A stretch of DNA of 17,860 nucleotides from RGIG6375 sp964472725 (GCA_964472725.1 CAYYLZ010000040.1:1-17860); one strand, 5' to 3'; positions 1-8,065 are shown, counted from the first letter of the stretch. Notes: a model not told the origin generated them from the letters alone. Program-made: numbers and translations.

Positions 1-43
1 GCATGCTGGGCACGCTTGTGCCTCATCATGAAATGAAACGAAA

Positions 44-1033
44 TCAGTTGAGCTCTTCGACTCTGTGACAGGCAACGAAGTGACCTGCGGAGACTTCCCT
101 GAACTCGGGCATACTCTCGGAGCAACGCTCGCAGGCATGGGAGCAGCGGGTGCGGAAGGGGCAGCCACTGGGAGCGTTGAGGGGGCTGGGGATATCGCCG
201 GTGAGCATAATGCGCTTGTTGGCGCGGGCAATCTTGGGGTCGGGTACGGGAACGGCGGAAAGCAGGGACTGGGAATAGGGATGCAGGGGGTGATTATAAA
301 TCTCCTCCGCGTCCGCCAGCTCTACCATGCGGCCAAGGTACATGACTGCGATGCGGTCGCTGATGTGGCGCACGACCAGCAGGTCATGGGCGATGAAGAG
401 GTAGGTAAGACCCAACTTTTCCTGCAGCTCGTCGAACATGTTGATAACCTGCGCCTGAATGGATACGTCCAGAGCGGAAACGGGCTCGTCGCAGACGATA
501 AAGTCGGGGTTCATGGCCAAAGCGCGGGCGATGCCGATACGCTGGCGCTGACCGCCGGAGAACTCATGAGCATAGCGGGCTGCGTGCTCGCTGTTAAGAC
601 CGACGTGCTCCATAAGCTCGAGAATACGTTCCTGACGCTCCTGCTTGGAGGAGTACATCTTGTGCACGTCCAAAGGCTCGCCGATAATGTCGGCGACGGT
701 CATGCGGGGGTTAAGGGAGGAGTAGGGATCCTGGAAAACCATGGCGGCCTTCTTGCGGAATTCCTTGATGTCCTCCTTGGTCTCTATCTTTTTGCCGTTG
801 TACCAAATCTCGCCGTCGGTGGGCTTATACAGGTGCAGAAGAGTGCGGCCAACGGTGGTCTTGCCGCAGCCGGACTCGCCGACGAGACCGAGGGTCTCGC
901 CCTTGTTGATGGAGAAGGAAACTCCGTCAACGGCCTTGAGAGGCTTGGACTTGAAGAGACCGGTGTTGATATTGAAATATTCCTTGAGGTCCTTTACCTC
1001 AATAAGAGGCTGCTGCATATTCAGCTCGCTCAC
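44..1033 (-). CDS. oppF: Oligopeptide/dipeptide ABC transporter ATPase, OppF/DppF type
   Basis: Cytoplasmic ATPase that with the D subunit powers peptide import through the B/C permeases. Visible in the 329 residues: Walker A GESGCGKT (about 52-59), Q-loop FQDP (about 100-103), ABC signature SGGQRQ (about 159-164), Walker B ending in Asp182-Glu183, and the C-terminal oligopeptide-transporter extension with a cysteine cluster (CPFRTRC ... CERC ... C). Length is normal for OppF/DppF. The chosen start is a GTG whose first bases overlap the TGA of the upstream oppD (GTGA overlap), implying translational coupling; AGGAAGG lies about 13 bases upstream. An ATG five codons later (1018) is a possible alternative start. 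It is the last transporter gene in the window; only 43 bases follow, so a binding-protein gene could lie beyond the edge. The family is certain; peptide versus another Opp-type substrate such as nickel is inferred from family resemblance only. Confidence 0.93.
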   Translation of the reverse strand: MSELNMQQPLIEVKDLKEYFNINTGLFKSKPLKAVDGVSFSINKGETLGLVGESGCGKTTVGRTLLHLYKPTDGEIWYNGKKIETKEDIKEFRKKAAMVFQDPYSSLNPRMTVADIIGEPLDVHKMYSSKQERQERILELMEHVGLNSEHAARYAHEFSGGQRQRIGIARALAMNPDFIVCDEPVSALDVSIQAQVINMFDELQEKLGLTYLFIAHDLLVVRHISDRIAVMYLGRMVELADAEEIYNHPLHPYSQSLLSAVPVPDPKIARANKRIMLTGDIPSPLNAPSGCPFRTRCSHACERCSESMPEFREVSAGHFVACHRVEELN

Positions 1034-2052
1034 TGCTCTTCACCGCCTTCCTCGTTCTGACCAAGGACTATGCTGCCGTCCTCCATGCCAAGCTTTACGT
1101 TCATCCAGCAGGCTGCGGCGTGCTCATCGTTGATGAGCATACGGGGGCAGCGTTGCTTGAGACAGATCTTCATAGCCGCGTCGCAGCGGGGAGCGAAGGG
1201 GCAGCCTTCGGGCATGTTCAGCAGATCGATGGGTGTGCCGGAAATAGGCTGCAGCTTTTGGCCTGCGGTTTCTGCGGAGGGAATAGAACGCATGAGTCCC
1301 TTGGTATACTCATGACGGGGATTATAGAAAATCTCGTCTGCAGTACCCTGCTCGCAGATGGAGCCGGCGTACATTACGATGACCTCGTCGCACATCTGCG
1401 CCACAACGCCGAGGTCGTGGGTGATCATGATGATGGCCATGCCCAGCTCTTCCTGAAGGGACTTCATCAGCTCAAGGATCTGAGCCTGAATGGTAACGTC
1501 AAGGGCGGTGGTGGGCTCGTCAGCAATGAGGATATCGGGCTCGCAGGCCAGTGCCATGGCGATCATGATTCGCTGGCGCATACCGCCGGAAAACTCGTAG
1601 GGATACTGCTTCATGCGCTTCTCGGGCTCGTTGATGTTTACCAGTCGAAGCATTTCGATGGCGCGCTCACGTGCCTGAGCCTTGTTGCGGTTGGTGTGCA
1701 GGAGGATAGCCTCCATAAGCTGCTTGCCAATGGTATAGGTAGGATTGAGGGAGGTCATGGGGTCCTGGAATATGATGGAGACCTTATTGCCGCGAACGGT
1801 CTTCATGACCTTTTCACCTGCGCCCACCAACTCCTGACCGTCCAGCTTGATGGAGCCGGAAACGATTTTACCGGTGGAGGCGAGGATCTGCATAATGGAG
1901 TACGCGGTAACGGATTTACCGGAGCCGGATTCGCCGACTATGCCGAGAACCTTACCGTGGTCGAGATTAAAGCTTATTCCGTTTACTGCCTTTACTTCGC
2001 CGGCGTTGGTGAAGAAGGAAGTACGGAGATCGTTAACTTCCAAAAGGTGCAT
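1030..2052 (-). CDS. oppD: Oligopeptide/dipeptide ABC transporter ATPase, OppD/DppD type
   Basis: Partner ATPase of OppF in the peptide importer. From the chosen ATG (340 residues): Walker A GESGSGKS at 40-47, Q-loop FQDP near 95-98, signature SGGMRQ at 155-160, Walker B ILIADE at 174-179, switch His212, and a C-terminal peptide-transporter domain with a CPFAPRC motif. The open frame continues to 2115, but the first residues there are unlike the family, and AAAGGAG sits about 9 bases upstream of the ATG at 2052, so the later start is chosen. The start lies 19 bases after the stop of oppC, and the end overlaps oppF by four bases, so the genes are one transcription unit. Confidence 0.94.
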   Translation of the reverse strand: MHLLEVNDLRTSFFTNAGEVKAVNGISFNLDHGKVLGIVGESGSGKSVTAYSIMQILASTGKIVSGSIKLDGQELVGAGEKVMKTVRGNKVSIIFQDPMTSLNPTYTIGKQLMEAILLHTNRNKAQARERAIEMLRLVNINEPEKRMKQYPYEFSGGMRQRIMIAMALACEPDILIADEPTTALDVTIQAQILELMKSLQEELGMAIIMITHDLGVVAQMCDEVIVMYAGSICEQGTADEIFYNPRHEYTKGLMRSIPSAETAGQKLQPISGTPIDLLNMPEGCPFAPRCDAAMKICLKQRCPRMLINDEHAAACWMNVKLGMEDGSIVLGQNEEGGEEQ

Positions 2053-2071
2053 ATTTTCGTACTCTCCTTTC

Positions 2072-3130
2072 TCAGCTCTTAAGCTTGGGGTCAAACGCGT
2101 CGCGCAGACCGTCACCGAAAAGGTTAAGAGACAGAACGATCAGAGAAATTACAACAGCGGGAATGACCAGTCTATAGGGGTAGGAGGTGATGCCGTTAAG
2201 TGCATCGGAGGCCAGAGAACCAAGGGAGGGCATGGGTGCGTTTACGCCCAGACCAAGGAAGGAAAGATAGCTCTCGGTGAAAATCGCGCTGGGGATCTGC
2301 AGAGCGGTGGAGATGAACACAACACTGATGCAGTTGGGGATAAGATGCTTCATGATTATCCACTTGCCCTTGGCGCCGGTGGCGCGGGCGGAGAGAACGT
2401 ACTCCTGCTCACGAAGGGAGAGTATCTGTCCACGGATAAGGCGGGACATGGAAACCCAGTAGAGAACGGCGAATACGATGAAAAGGCTGATGATGTTGCT
2501 GCCTATCTGGGAAAGCACGGTGCCATCGATAATGGGGCCGAGGGCTGTTTTGAGAACGGTAGCCAGCAGAATGACCATAAGCATATCGGGCAGGGAGTAG
2601 ATAACGTCTACTATACGCATTATCACAAGGTCTACTTTGCCGCCGCAATATCCGGCAATGGAGCCGATGGTCATGCCGATTATGAGAACGATGATGGAGG
2701 CGAAGAAACCGACGGCAAGAGAAATTCTTGTGCCGTAGACAACGCGGATAAAGTAGTCGCGTCCGGCGGAGTCAGTGCCGAAAATGTGGGGGAATACCTT
2801 TTCGCCGGCTTCGATTTGCTTAAGCTCGGTTTTGCCGTATTCAAAGGGGGCAAGGTTATTGTAGGAAGCGTCAACGGGCTTACCGGGGGTAACGCCCAGC
2901 TGCTGCTCGTAGGAATAGGGCCAGAAGGCGGGCAGAATAATGGAAGCGAGGGTAATGAGAACGATGATGAAGAAGCACACGGTGGCGACCTTGTTCTTCA
3001 AAAGGCGCTTTACGCCGTCCTTGAAGAAGGTGGAGGAGGGGCGCATCTGCACCATGTATTCCTTTTCCGCTTCGGTAGCGGGAATAAATGCGTCCAGGTC
3101 AACGTGGAGGCTGAAAGGATTTTTATTCAT
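2072..3130 (-). CDS. oppC: Oligopeptide ABC transporter permease, OppC/DppC type
   Basis: Inner-membrane permease subunit of the peptide importer. The 352-residue protein has a roughly 35-residue charged cytoplasmic N-terminus, a first membrane span (about residues 48-70, VCFFIIVLITLASIILPAF), an extracytoplasmic loop, then the five-helix BPD_transp_1 core. The EAA-type coupling loop is visible near residues 249-266 (RATGAKGKWIIMKHLIPN), the site where ATPases dock. Start ATG is supported by TAAGGAGG about 9 bases upstream. It follows oppB after a 14-base gap and is followed closely by oppD. The N-terminus is typical of the OppC_N domain. Substrate assignment comes from the family, not from specific residues. 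Confidence 0.93.
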   Translation of the reverse strand: MNKNPFSLHVDLDAFIPATEAEKEYMVQMRPSSTFFKDGVKRLLKNKVATVCFFIIVLITLASIILPAFWPYSYEQQLGVTPGKPVDASYNNLAPFEYGKTELKQIEAGEKVFPHIFGTDSAGRDYFIRVVYGTRISLAVGFFASIIVLIIGMTIGSIAGYCGGKVDLVIMRIVDVIYSLPDMLMVILLATVLKTALGPIIDGTVLSQIGSNIISLFIVFAVLYWVSMSRLIRGQILSLREQEYVLSARATGAKGKWIIMKHLIPNCISVVFISTALQIPSAIFTESYLSFLGLGVNAPMPSLGSLASDALNGITSYPYRLVIPAVVISLIVLSLNLFGDGLRDAFDPKLKS

Positions 3131-3144
3131 TTGTCTTTTCCTCC

Positions 3145-4074
3145 TTACTCCAAAGTGATCCTGGGATCGACTACCTTATACAGAATGTCGCTGACAAGGT
3201 TCATGATAACGATAAGAGCGGCCAGAATAATGGTGGTGCCCATGATGAGAGGGTAATCGCGACCGGTGATGCTGTTAACGAATGCGCGGCCGATGCCGGG
3301 AACGGCGAATATACGCTCGACGACCAGAGAGCCGGTGACGATATAGGCCAGCATGGGGCCGAAATAGGTGATAACGGGAATGAGGGAATTTTTCAGTGCG
3401 TGGCCGAAGATTATCTTGCCGCCGGAAACACCCTTTGCCTTGGCGGTGCGTATGTAGTCCTGACCGAGTACGTCCAGCATGGAGGAACGGGTCAGACGGG
3501 TGATATTTGCCATAGGAGAAAGGGACAGGGTAACAATGGGGAGAATGAGACCCTTGGTGGTAGTGCCGTTAGCGGGCAGAATTTTCAGAGCTATGGCGAA
3601 CACAATAAGCAGCAGCGAGCCCATTATGAAAGAGGGCATGGAAACGCAGGCTGTGGTAAACACCATGATCACCTTGTCGATGAACTTATTTCTGCGCAGG
3701 GCTGCTACGGCGCCGAACACAACGCCCAGTACCAAAGCCATGCCCGCGGCGATAAGACCGAGCTTGGCAGAGGTCTTCATGCCATCGCCGATGATGTCGA
3801 TAACGTCGCGTCCGCGCTGGGTGAGGGAGGGGCCGAAGTCGAAGTGGAAGGTGATGTCCTTAAGATATGTGACGTACTGCGTCATAAGGGGCTGGTCCAG
3901 TCCGTACTTGGCCTCCAGAGAAGCCTGAGCAGCCTCGGAGAGCGCCTTTTCGCTGGCAAAGGGGCCGCCGGGAACGGCGCGCATAACGAAGAAGGTCAAC
4001 GTGATAACTACCCATATGGTAAGGATAGCAAGCACGAGACGCTTCAAAATGTAGATTAAGGTTTTAGAGTTCAC
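3145..4074 (-). CDS. oppB: Oligopeptide ABC transporter permease, OppB/DppB type
   Basis: First gene of the importer operon and the second membrane permease. The 309-residue sequence opens with the family-typical N-terminal helix (YILKRLVLAILTIWVVITL), followed by a periplasm-side-equivalent loop with the AVPGGPF motif and the BPD_transp_1 domain. The EAA-type loop is near residues 208-226 (AKAKGVSGGKIIFGHALKN). The start is a GTG with only a modest Shine-Dalgarno (AAGGCGGG), weaker than that of oppC; no better in-frame start was seen. A leader of about 127 bases separates it from a strong promoter at 4209-4237. Gene order B-C-D-F is the standard one for Opp/Dpp systems; the usual OppA lipoprotein is missing on this upstream side. 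Confidence 0.92.
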   Translation of the reverse strand: MNSKTLIYILKRLVLAILTIWVVITLTFFVMRAVPGGPFASEKALSEAAQASLEAKYGLDQPLMTQYVTYLKDITFHFDFGPSLTQRGRDVIDIIGDGMKTSAKLGLIAAGMALVLGVVFGAVAALRRNKFIDKVIMVFTTACVSMPSFIMGSLLLIVFAIALKILPANGTTTKGLILPIVTLSLSPMANITRLTRSSMLDVLGQDYIRTAKAKGVSGGKIIFGHALKNSLIPVITYFGPMLAYIVTGSLVVERIFAVPGIGRAFVNSITGRDYPLIMGTTIILAALIVIMNLVSDILYKVVDPRITLE

Positions 4075-4208
4075 GAATATCCCGCCTTGATAGAATTATA
4101 TTTTGCCGGTATAACTTAACCTTTCACGCGGTAAAAGGATAAAGAAAAACACTGCAAAAACCGCAGCGCGTCAGTTCCCTTTTTCAGGACACAGCGCCGT
4201 GAGTGTAA

Positions 4209-4237
4209 ATTATACAAAAAGATAGCGCAAAATTCAA
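4209..4237 (-). promoter_or_regulatory. Sigma-A-type promoter of the opp operon
   Basis: Read on the minus strand: -35 TTGAAT (4237-4232), a 17-base spacer, and a perfect -10 TATAAT (4214-4209). Predicted start of transcription is about 4202, leaving a leader of about 127 bases before the GTG of oppB. A second TATAAT at 4100-4095 is too close to the gene and has no -35. Confidence 0.75.
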
Positions 4238-4454
4238 GTGTGAATTAGTTAAAAAATTATGGAAGCAAGGACGATGGAAATGTGAAAACGCACAAGGAAT
4301 GAAGATTAATTATATATAAAGTACTAAACTGAGTATAAAACACAAAATATACCGGAAAAGGCGGAAAAATACATTGCAGGCAATGAGAGGGAAATTGCGC
4401 TTTTTTGTATTAATGTACGAGCCCGGGGCGAAAAAATCCTTTTTTGGGGGCGAT

Positions 4455-4653
4455 AATGTCAGTGAATGTCAGTTGCAGACCATGGAAAAATGGTGGCACA
4501 GCAGGAAACGTATGTAAAAAATGCCGCTTATGCGGCAGAATGGAGGATCAGTGTGAAATATCACACTGATATGGTCAAAAGCCCATCGCCTCGCCCTTCG
4601 GGCAACCGGCGAGGATTTTGGCAAACTATTTATGCGGTTATACCGCAAGGAGG
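4455..4653 (+). promoter_or_regulatory. Hairpin-rich leader upstream of the phage-derived cassette
   Basis: Starts with a direct repeat (AATGTCAGT at 4455-4463 and 4465-4473). Then five inverted repeats follow one another: ACCAT/ATGGT (4479-4483 with 4490-4494); TGCCGC/GCGGCA (4522-4527 with 4532-4537, four-base loop); a perfect 10-bp pair ATCAGTGTGA/TCACACTGAT (4547-4556 with 4561-4570, AATA loop); CCTCGCC/GGCGAGG (4589-4595 with 4608-4614), overlapping an alternative GCCC-TTC-GGGC hairpin; and TGCGGT/ACCGCA (4633-4638 with 4642-4647). The last ends directly against the AAGGAGG ribosome site (4647-4653) of the next gene. I infer a structured cis-acting RNA or protein-binding region. I do not recognise it as a known riboswitch class. 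No convincing promoter was found in 4238-4454, which is AT-rich and otherwise shows nothing. Confidence 0.55.
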
Positions 4654-4660
4654 ATTTTAT

Positions 4661-5389
4661 ATGAAACTTGCTGTGCGAAAGCACGATATTGATGTGGTCG
4701 AACCCCAGCGCCTTGTCAGCGGCAGCGTGAATCTTGTCCACTGCCGGTTCAGCTTTGACGAAACATGGGACGGCTACGGCAAAACGGCGGTCTTCGCCAC
4801 CTTCGGCGGGGTATGGGCCGTGCCGCTGGTAGCGGATGCGGCTGTTATTCCGTGGGAGGCGCTGGAGGCGGGCAGACGCCTGCGCATCGGCGTTTACGGT
4901 ATAAAAGACGATACCCGTCTGCCCACGGTCTATACCGAACCGCTGCTTGTGGAGACCGGCGCGGAGGAGGGGCAGGAACCCGGCGAACCCACACAGAGTA
5001 AATGGGCGCAGCTCATGGCGGCCATTGAGAACGGCCTGCTCAAGGGCGAACCCGGCTATACTCCCGTAAAGGGCGTGGACTACTATACAAAGGAGGAGCG
5101 TGAGGAACTGGCTGCGGAGCTGGCAGATATGGTGGAGATTCCGGCAAATGTGCTGACTTATACCGCGCAGGAGCTTAGCGAGGAGCAGAAGACCCAGTCC
5201 CGAACCAATATAGACGCCGCGGCGATGACCGAGGTAAATCAGGCCATATATAACGCCATCGGCGGTGACGCGGAATACGTAAGCTCATCCTTTGAAGCCT
5301 TCGACGCGGTGCTGGGCTTTACCACCACCGACTATGAAACGCTGTATGCCCCCTTTTTTGAGGGCATGGACAGCGTGACAGGAGGTTAA
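4661..5389 (+). CDS. Phage tail/baseplate-like protein with BppU-like N-terminus
   Basis: A 242-residue protein. The N-terminal ~100 residues (CRFSFDETWDGYGKTAVF, then a predicted beta-rich stretch ending in IPWEAL ... RLRIGVYG) resemble the N-terminal domain common to baseplate-upper or tail-appendage proteins in Firmicutes prophages. A collagen-like linker KGEPGYTPVKGVDYYTKEE lies near residues 128-146, and the tail-fibre linker LSEEQKTQSRTNIDA near 172-186; both motif types are frequent in phage tail fibres. The ATG at 4661 is chosen because AAGGAGG is 7 bases upstream. The frame stays open to 4466, but that extension is the hairpin-rich leader and has no ribosome site. The following gene begins 1 base after the stop. 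Tail origin is well supported; the precise role is unknown. Confidence 0.72.
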   Translation: MKLAVRKHDIDVVEPQRLVSGSVNLVHCRFSFDETWDGYGKTAVFATFGGVWAVPLVADAAVIPWEALEAGRRLRIGVYGIKDDTRLPTVYTEPLLVETGAEEGQEPGEPTQSKWAQLMAAIENGLLKGEPGYTPVKGVDYYTKEEREELAAELADMVEIPANVLTYTAQELSEEQKTQSRTNIDAAAMTEVNQAIYNAIGGDAEYVSSSFEAFDAVLGFTTTDYETLYAPFFEGMDSVTGG

Positions 5390-5390
5390 T

Positions 5391-6203
5391 ATGGCACTGA
5401 AAATAGAGCTTGACGCAAGAGCGAAAAAGATGGAGAGCATTCTGGCGGAGGCAAATGCCGCCCTTGTCGGCAAAAACGGCGCGGCGGTGGATAATTTCAG
5501 CGCCCTGCCCGGGGCCATAGACGCAATCGAAGCGCCGGCGGTTATCCTGCAGGATAAGACCGTTACGGAAAATGGCGTTTACACCGCGGACGGCGGATAC
5601 GACGGCCTTGGCGAGGTGACGGTAGAGGTGGCGGGCAGCGGCGATATTGAAGCGGGCATCATATATGACGAGATCACCGACGGAAGTATTATACGCGCCC
5701 GCGTGTACGGACCCGCTGTAACTACGTTCATGTTTGCCAATCAGAGCGGGCTGCTTGAGGTTACGCTGCCGGAAAATATAGACTCTATCAGAAGCAGCGC
5801 CTTTTACGGCTGCGGGGCACTTCCTGCCATAGAGCTGCCGGATACGATAGTCGAGATCGCCGGCAGCGCGTTCTATAACTGTAAGGAGCTTGTTCTTGAA
5901 ACGCTGCCCGCGGCGCTGGAAAGCATAGGTGCGTCAGCGTTCTACAATTGCTATAAGCTGACGGTAACCGAGCTGCCGGCGAGCCTGAAAACCACCAAAA
6001 ACGGTGCGTTTTACGGCTGCACGGGCCTTACAAGCGTTACTTTCAAGGGCACACCCGAAAGCCTGAGCAGCAGCACCTTCAATAAATGCACCAACATCGC
6101 CGTTATCAACGTTCCCTGGGCGGAGGATGCGGTGGCTAATGCGCCTTGGGGAGCAACAAACGCCACAATAAATTACAACTATACAGGGGGGGCGAGTGAA
6201 TGA
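5391..6203 (+). CDS. Tail-fibre-like protein with BspA-type leucine-rich repeats
   Basis: A 270-residue protein. The N-terminus (about 1-47) is a helical segment, EANAALVGKNGAAVDNFSAL, shared with the next gene. A short beta module (VTENGVYTADGGYDGLGEV, about 60-78) of a kind found in phage tail fibres follows. From about residue 110 there are four to five LRR_5/BspA repeats with the pattern SAFYxCxxLxxxxLPxxLxxI. Such repeats usually mediate binding to surfaces or proteins, so I infer a receptor-binding tip, though an adhesin role is possible. The ribosome site GGAGG lies in the last codons of the preceding gene, and the stop overlaps the next ATG (ATGA), so translation is probably coupled. 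No signal peptide is visible, consistent with assembly in a particle or release by lysis. Confidence 0.75.
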   Translation: MALKIELDARAKKMESILAEANAALVGKNGAAVDNFSALPGAIDAIEAPAVILQDKTVTENGVYTADGGYDGLGEVTVEVAGSGDIEAGIIYDEITDGSIIRARVYGPAVTTFMFANQSGLLEVTLPENIDSIRSSAFYGCGALPAIELPDTIVEIAGSAFYNCKELVLETLPAALESIGASAFYNCYKLTVTELPASLKTTKNGAFYGCTGLTSVTFKGTPESLSSSTFNKCTNIAVINVPWAEDAVANAPWGATNATINYNYTGGASE

Positions 6204-7231
6204 GCGTACAGAATGCCATAGATCTGCGTACCGAAAAGCTGCGAGCCGTTCTCAGCGAGTCCAACGCCGCCATTGTAAATAAAAACGGCACGGCTGCCGA
6301 CACTCTCAGCGGACTGCCCGAGGCCATCGACGGCATAGCCGGAGCGGGGCCTGTTTTGCAGGCAAAAAGCGTCACGCCTACGGGAGAAGAACTCACCGTT
6401 GTTCCGGACGCGGACTATGATGGATTGAGCAGCGTAAGCGTGGCAGGCGACGCCCAGCTGATACCCGAGAATATCGCCGAGGGCGTTACCGTTTACGGCG
6501 TTACCGGCACCTATCAGGGCAAAGAACTTATATGGCGCGAGTTTGAAATTAGGCCCGAGGCCTACGATTTTACACTTACCGCGCCCGAAGGCTACGCTAT
6601 ACGCACCGTCACCGTTTTGGGCGATGAGGATCTGGTCGGGGCGAATATAGTCAAGGGTGTGAACCTTTTCGGCGTGGACGGAACAGCGGAGTTGGGTCTG
6701 CTCTGCCCCGATGAGTACTCGGAACGCCTTGCCGAGGCGCAGCAGGCGCTTGCGCTGGAGTATGCGGATTTTGCCCTTAGCTACAGACACCTGTTCATAT
6801 CGGAAAGCGATGACTACATAACCATCGGCTTCGCGCCCGAGGAGGGCATAAGCATTACCGCATGGAACGCCGCCACTACGGAATTCAGCTCCGGCGGCTG
6901 GATCAGCTATCGCTACGACAAAGCTGCCGGTACGGCGGTGCTCAGCGATTACCGCACTGAGGCTTCCGCAGGCGATAATTTCGGCAATAACATAAAGTAC
7001 GCTACCTTTTATATGGAGTATAACGGCATACGGCTGTTCCCCAACAGCATCGGCGTTTATCCCGCCGTAACCGCCATAGACTACTCCGCATGGGATAGCG
7101 GCAGCTTTACGGAGACCCTTGAAACCGGCGATACGCTCAGCTATACCGTTGAGTTCGATTCGGCCGGTCAGCCCGATAAAATAACCACCCCCGGCGGCAG
7201 TGTTATTTCCGTAGTCTGGGAGGATAGCTGA
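6200..7231 (+). CDS. Tail-fibre-like protein, paralogous N-terminus to its neighbour
   Basis: A 343-residue protein. Residues 1-50 (ESNAAIVNKNGTAADTLSGL) match the N-terminus of the preceding protein, pointing to duplication of an attachment module with exchange of the distal part. Two copies of the phage-tail motif 'xxLxxxNIxxGVxxxGVxGT' are visible: residues 85-104 (QLIPENIAEGVTVYGVTGT) and 142-162 (DLVGANIVKGVNLFGVDGT). The distal ~180 residues are rich in Tyr, Ser and Gly and I do not recognise them. The start overlaps the upstream stop (ATGA) and is preceded by a G-rich site (AGGGGGGG). The stop shares one base with the next ATG. Confidence 0.7.
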   Translation: MSVQNAIDLRTEKLRAVLSESNAAIVNKNGTAADTLSGLPEAIDGIAGAGPVLQAKSVTPTGEELTVVPDADYDGLSSVSVAGDAQLIPENIAEGVTVYGVTGTYQGKELIWREFEIRPEAYDFTLTAPEGYAIRTVTVLGDEDLVGANIVKGVNLFGVDGTAELGLLCPDEYSERLAEAQQALALEYADFALSYRHLFISESDDYITIGFAPEEGISITAWNAATTEFSSGGWISYRYDKAAGTAVLSDYRTEASAGDNFGNNIKYATFYMEYNGIRLFPNSIGVYPAVTAIDYSAWDSGSFTETLETGDTLSYTVEFDSAGQPDKITTPGGSVISVVWEDS

Positions 7232-7800
7232 TGGGTACCATGATATATAACGGCGTGTCCATGCCCGATATAGAAACCGTATGGACGGACAAAGTTACCT
7301 ATCCTTACTCGTATATCTGCCAGCTGGGGCCTCAGTACACTTTGGCGCTGCTCAGTACCACCTATTATGTAAATACTTCGGGCAGCATTATGTACTGGAG
7401 CGAGGACGGCAGCGGTGCTGTTTATAACGCGGCTATCGATACCGATACCGGTGAGGTGGCGGACTGGGTATTCGAGCGGACCTTTACCTATTCCAAAGCC
7501 GGCTGGAGCACCGGCCCCGCCATTGAACCGCATATATGGCACAGCTTCGATGTGTATAATTCTGCCGGTACGCTTTATTCAGCCACAAGCGAGCCGGTTG
7601 ACCCCAACGCCACCACTGACCCTGAAGAGCCCGAAGAACCTGCCGAGCCGGAATATTCTTACGACAGAACGGCGTTTCTTTCCGGGCTGGCGATGGGGCT
7701 GACAGGGCAGGGTGACCCGGTCTTTACCTCAGCGGATACCTTCGGTAAGGGATACCTTGCGGGAGCGGCGCTGAGGCAAAGCAGGACGGTATCCACCTGA
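7231..7800 (+). CDS. Phage tail-end hypothetical protein
   Basis: A 189-residue protein I cannot name. The N-terminal ~120 residues are Tyr/Ser/Thr-rich with no recognised domain. An acidic proline-rich linker follows (TTDPEEPEEPAEPEYS, about 128-143), then a C-terminal segment YDRTAFLSGLAMGLTG (about 144-159) of a type repeatedly found at the C-terminus of small proteins next to tail fibres and holins in clostridial prophages. The start shares its first base with the upstream TGA, and GGAGG lies 6 bases before it. Likely a tail accessory or tip protein, inferred mostly from context. Confidence 0.6.
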   Translation: MGTMIYNGVSMPDIETVWTDKVTYPYSYICQLGPQYTLALLSTTYYVNTSGSIMYWSEDGSGAVYNAAIDTDTGEVADWVFERTFTYSKAGWSTGPAIEPHIWHSFDVYNSAGTLYSATSEPVDPNATTDPEEPEEPAEPEYSYDRTAFLSGLAMGLTGQGDPVFTSADTFGKGYLAGAALRQSRTVST

Positions 7801-7825
7801 TACATGAGAGTGAAGGAGGGTGGAA

Positions 7826-8053
7826 ATGCTTGAAACGATAATCACAGCGGTGGTGACCGGCGCCGTGACCCTTGTGGGAATTCTTATCGCCAACGGCAAG
7901 GCACAGGCGGTGACGGATACCAAGCTGGAGGAACTGACCCGCGAGGTGCGGGAACATAACAATTTTGCCAAACGTATGCCCGTTGTGGAGGAAAAAATAA
8001 AGGTCATCAACCATCGTATCGACGACCTTGAAGGCTTCCACAAGGGGAAGTGA
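7826..8053 (+). CDS. Small membrane protein with coiled coil, holin-associated type
   Basis: 75 residues: one N-terminal membrane span (LETIITAVVTGAVTLVGILI) followed by a short linker and a charged amphipathic coiled-coil region (LEELTREVREHNNFAKRM, then VEEKIKVINHRIDDLE). Small proteins of this layout are regular members of Firmicutes phage lysis cassettes, immediately before the holin and amidase. The ATG at 7826 is chosen: AGGAGG ends 6 bases before it, whereas the GTG at 7820 lies inside that ribosome site. Role as holin or holin partner is inferred from architecture and position. Confidence 0.68.
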   Translation: MLETIITAVVTGAVTLVGILIANGKAQAVTDTKLEELTREVREHNNFAKRMPVVEEKIKVINHRIDDLEGFHKGK

Positions 8054-8065
8054 AAAGGAGGAACC

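Noticed and set aside
65..4059. Several 200-470 codon plus-strand frames across the opp operon
   Set aside because: Antisense shadows of clearly recognised transporter genes with Gly/Val/Asn-rich translations and no ribosome sites.
4238..4454. Promoter for the phage-derived cassette
   Set aside because: AT-rich with several TATA-like strings (for example near 4310-4335), but none has a matching -35 at 16-18 bases, so I make no call.
4466..4660. 65-residue N-terminal extension of the first cassette protein
   Set aside because: The frame is open, but the region is made of hairpins, no ribosome site precedes 4466 or 4571, and an ideal AAGGAGG precedes the ATG at 4661.
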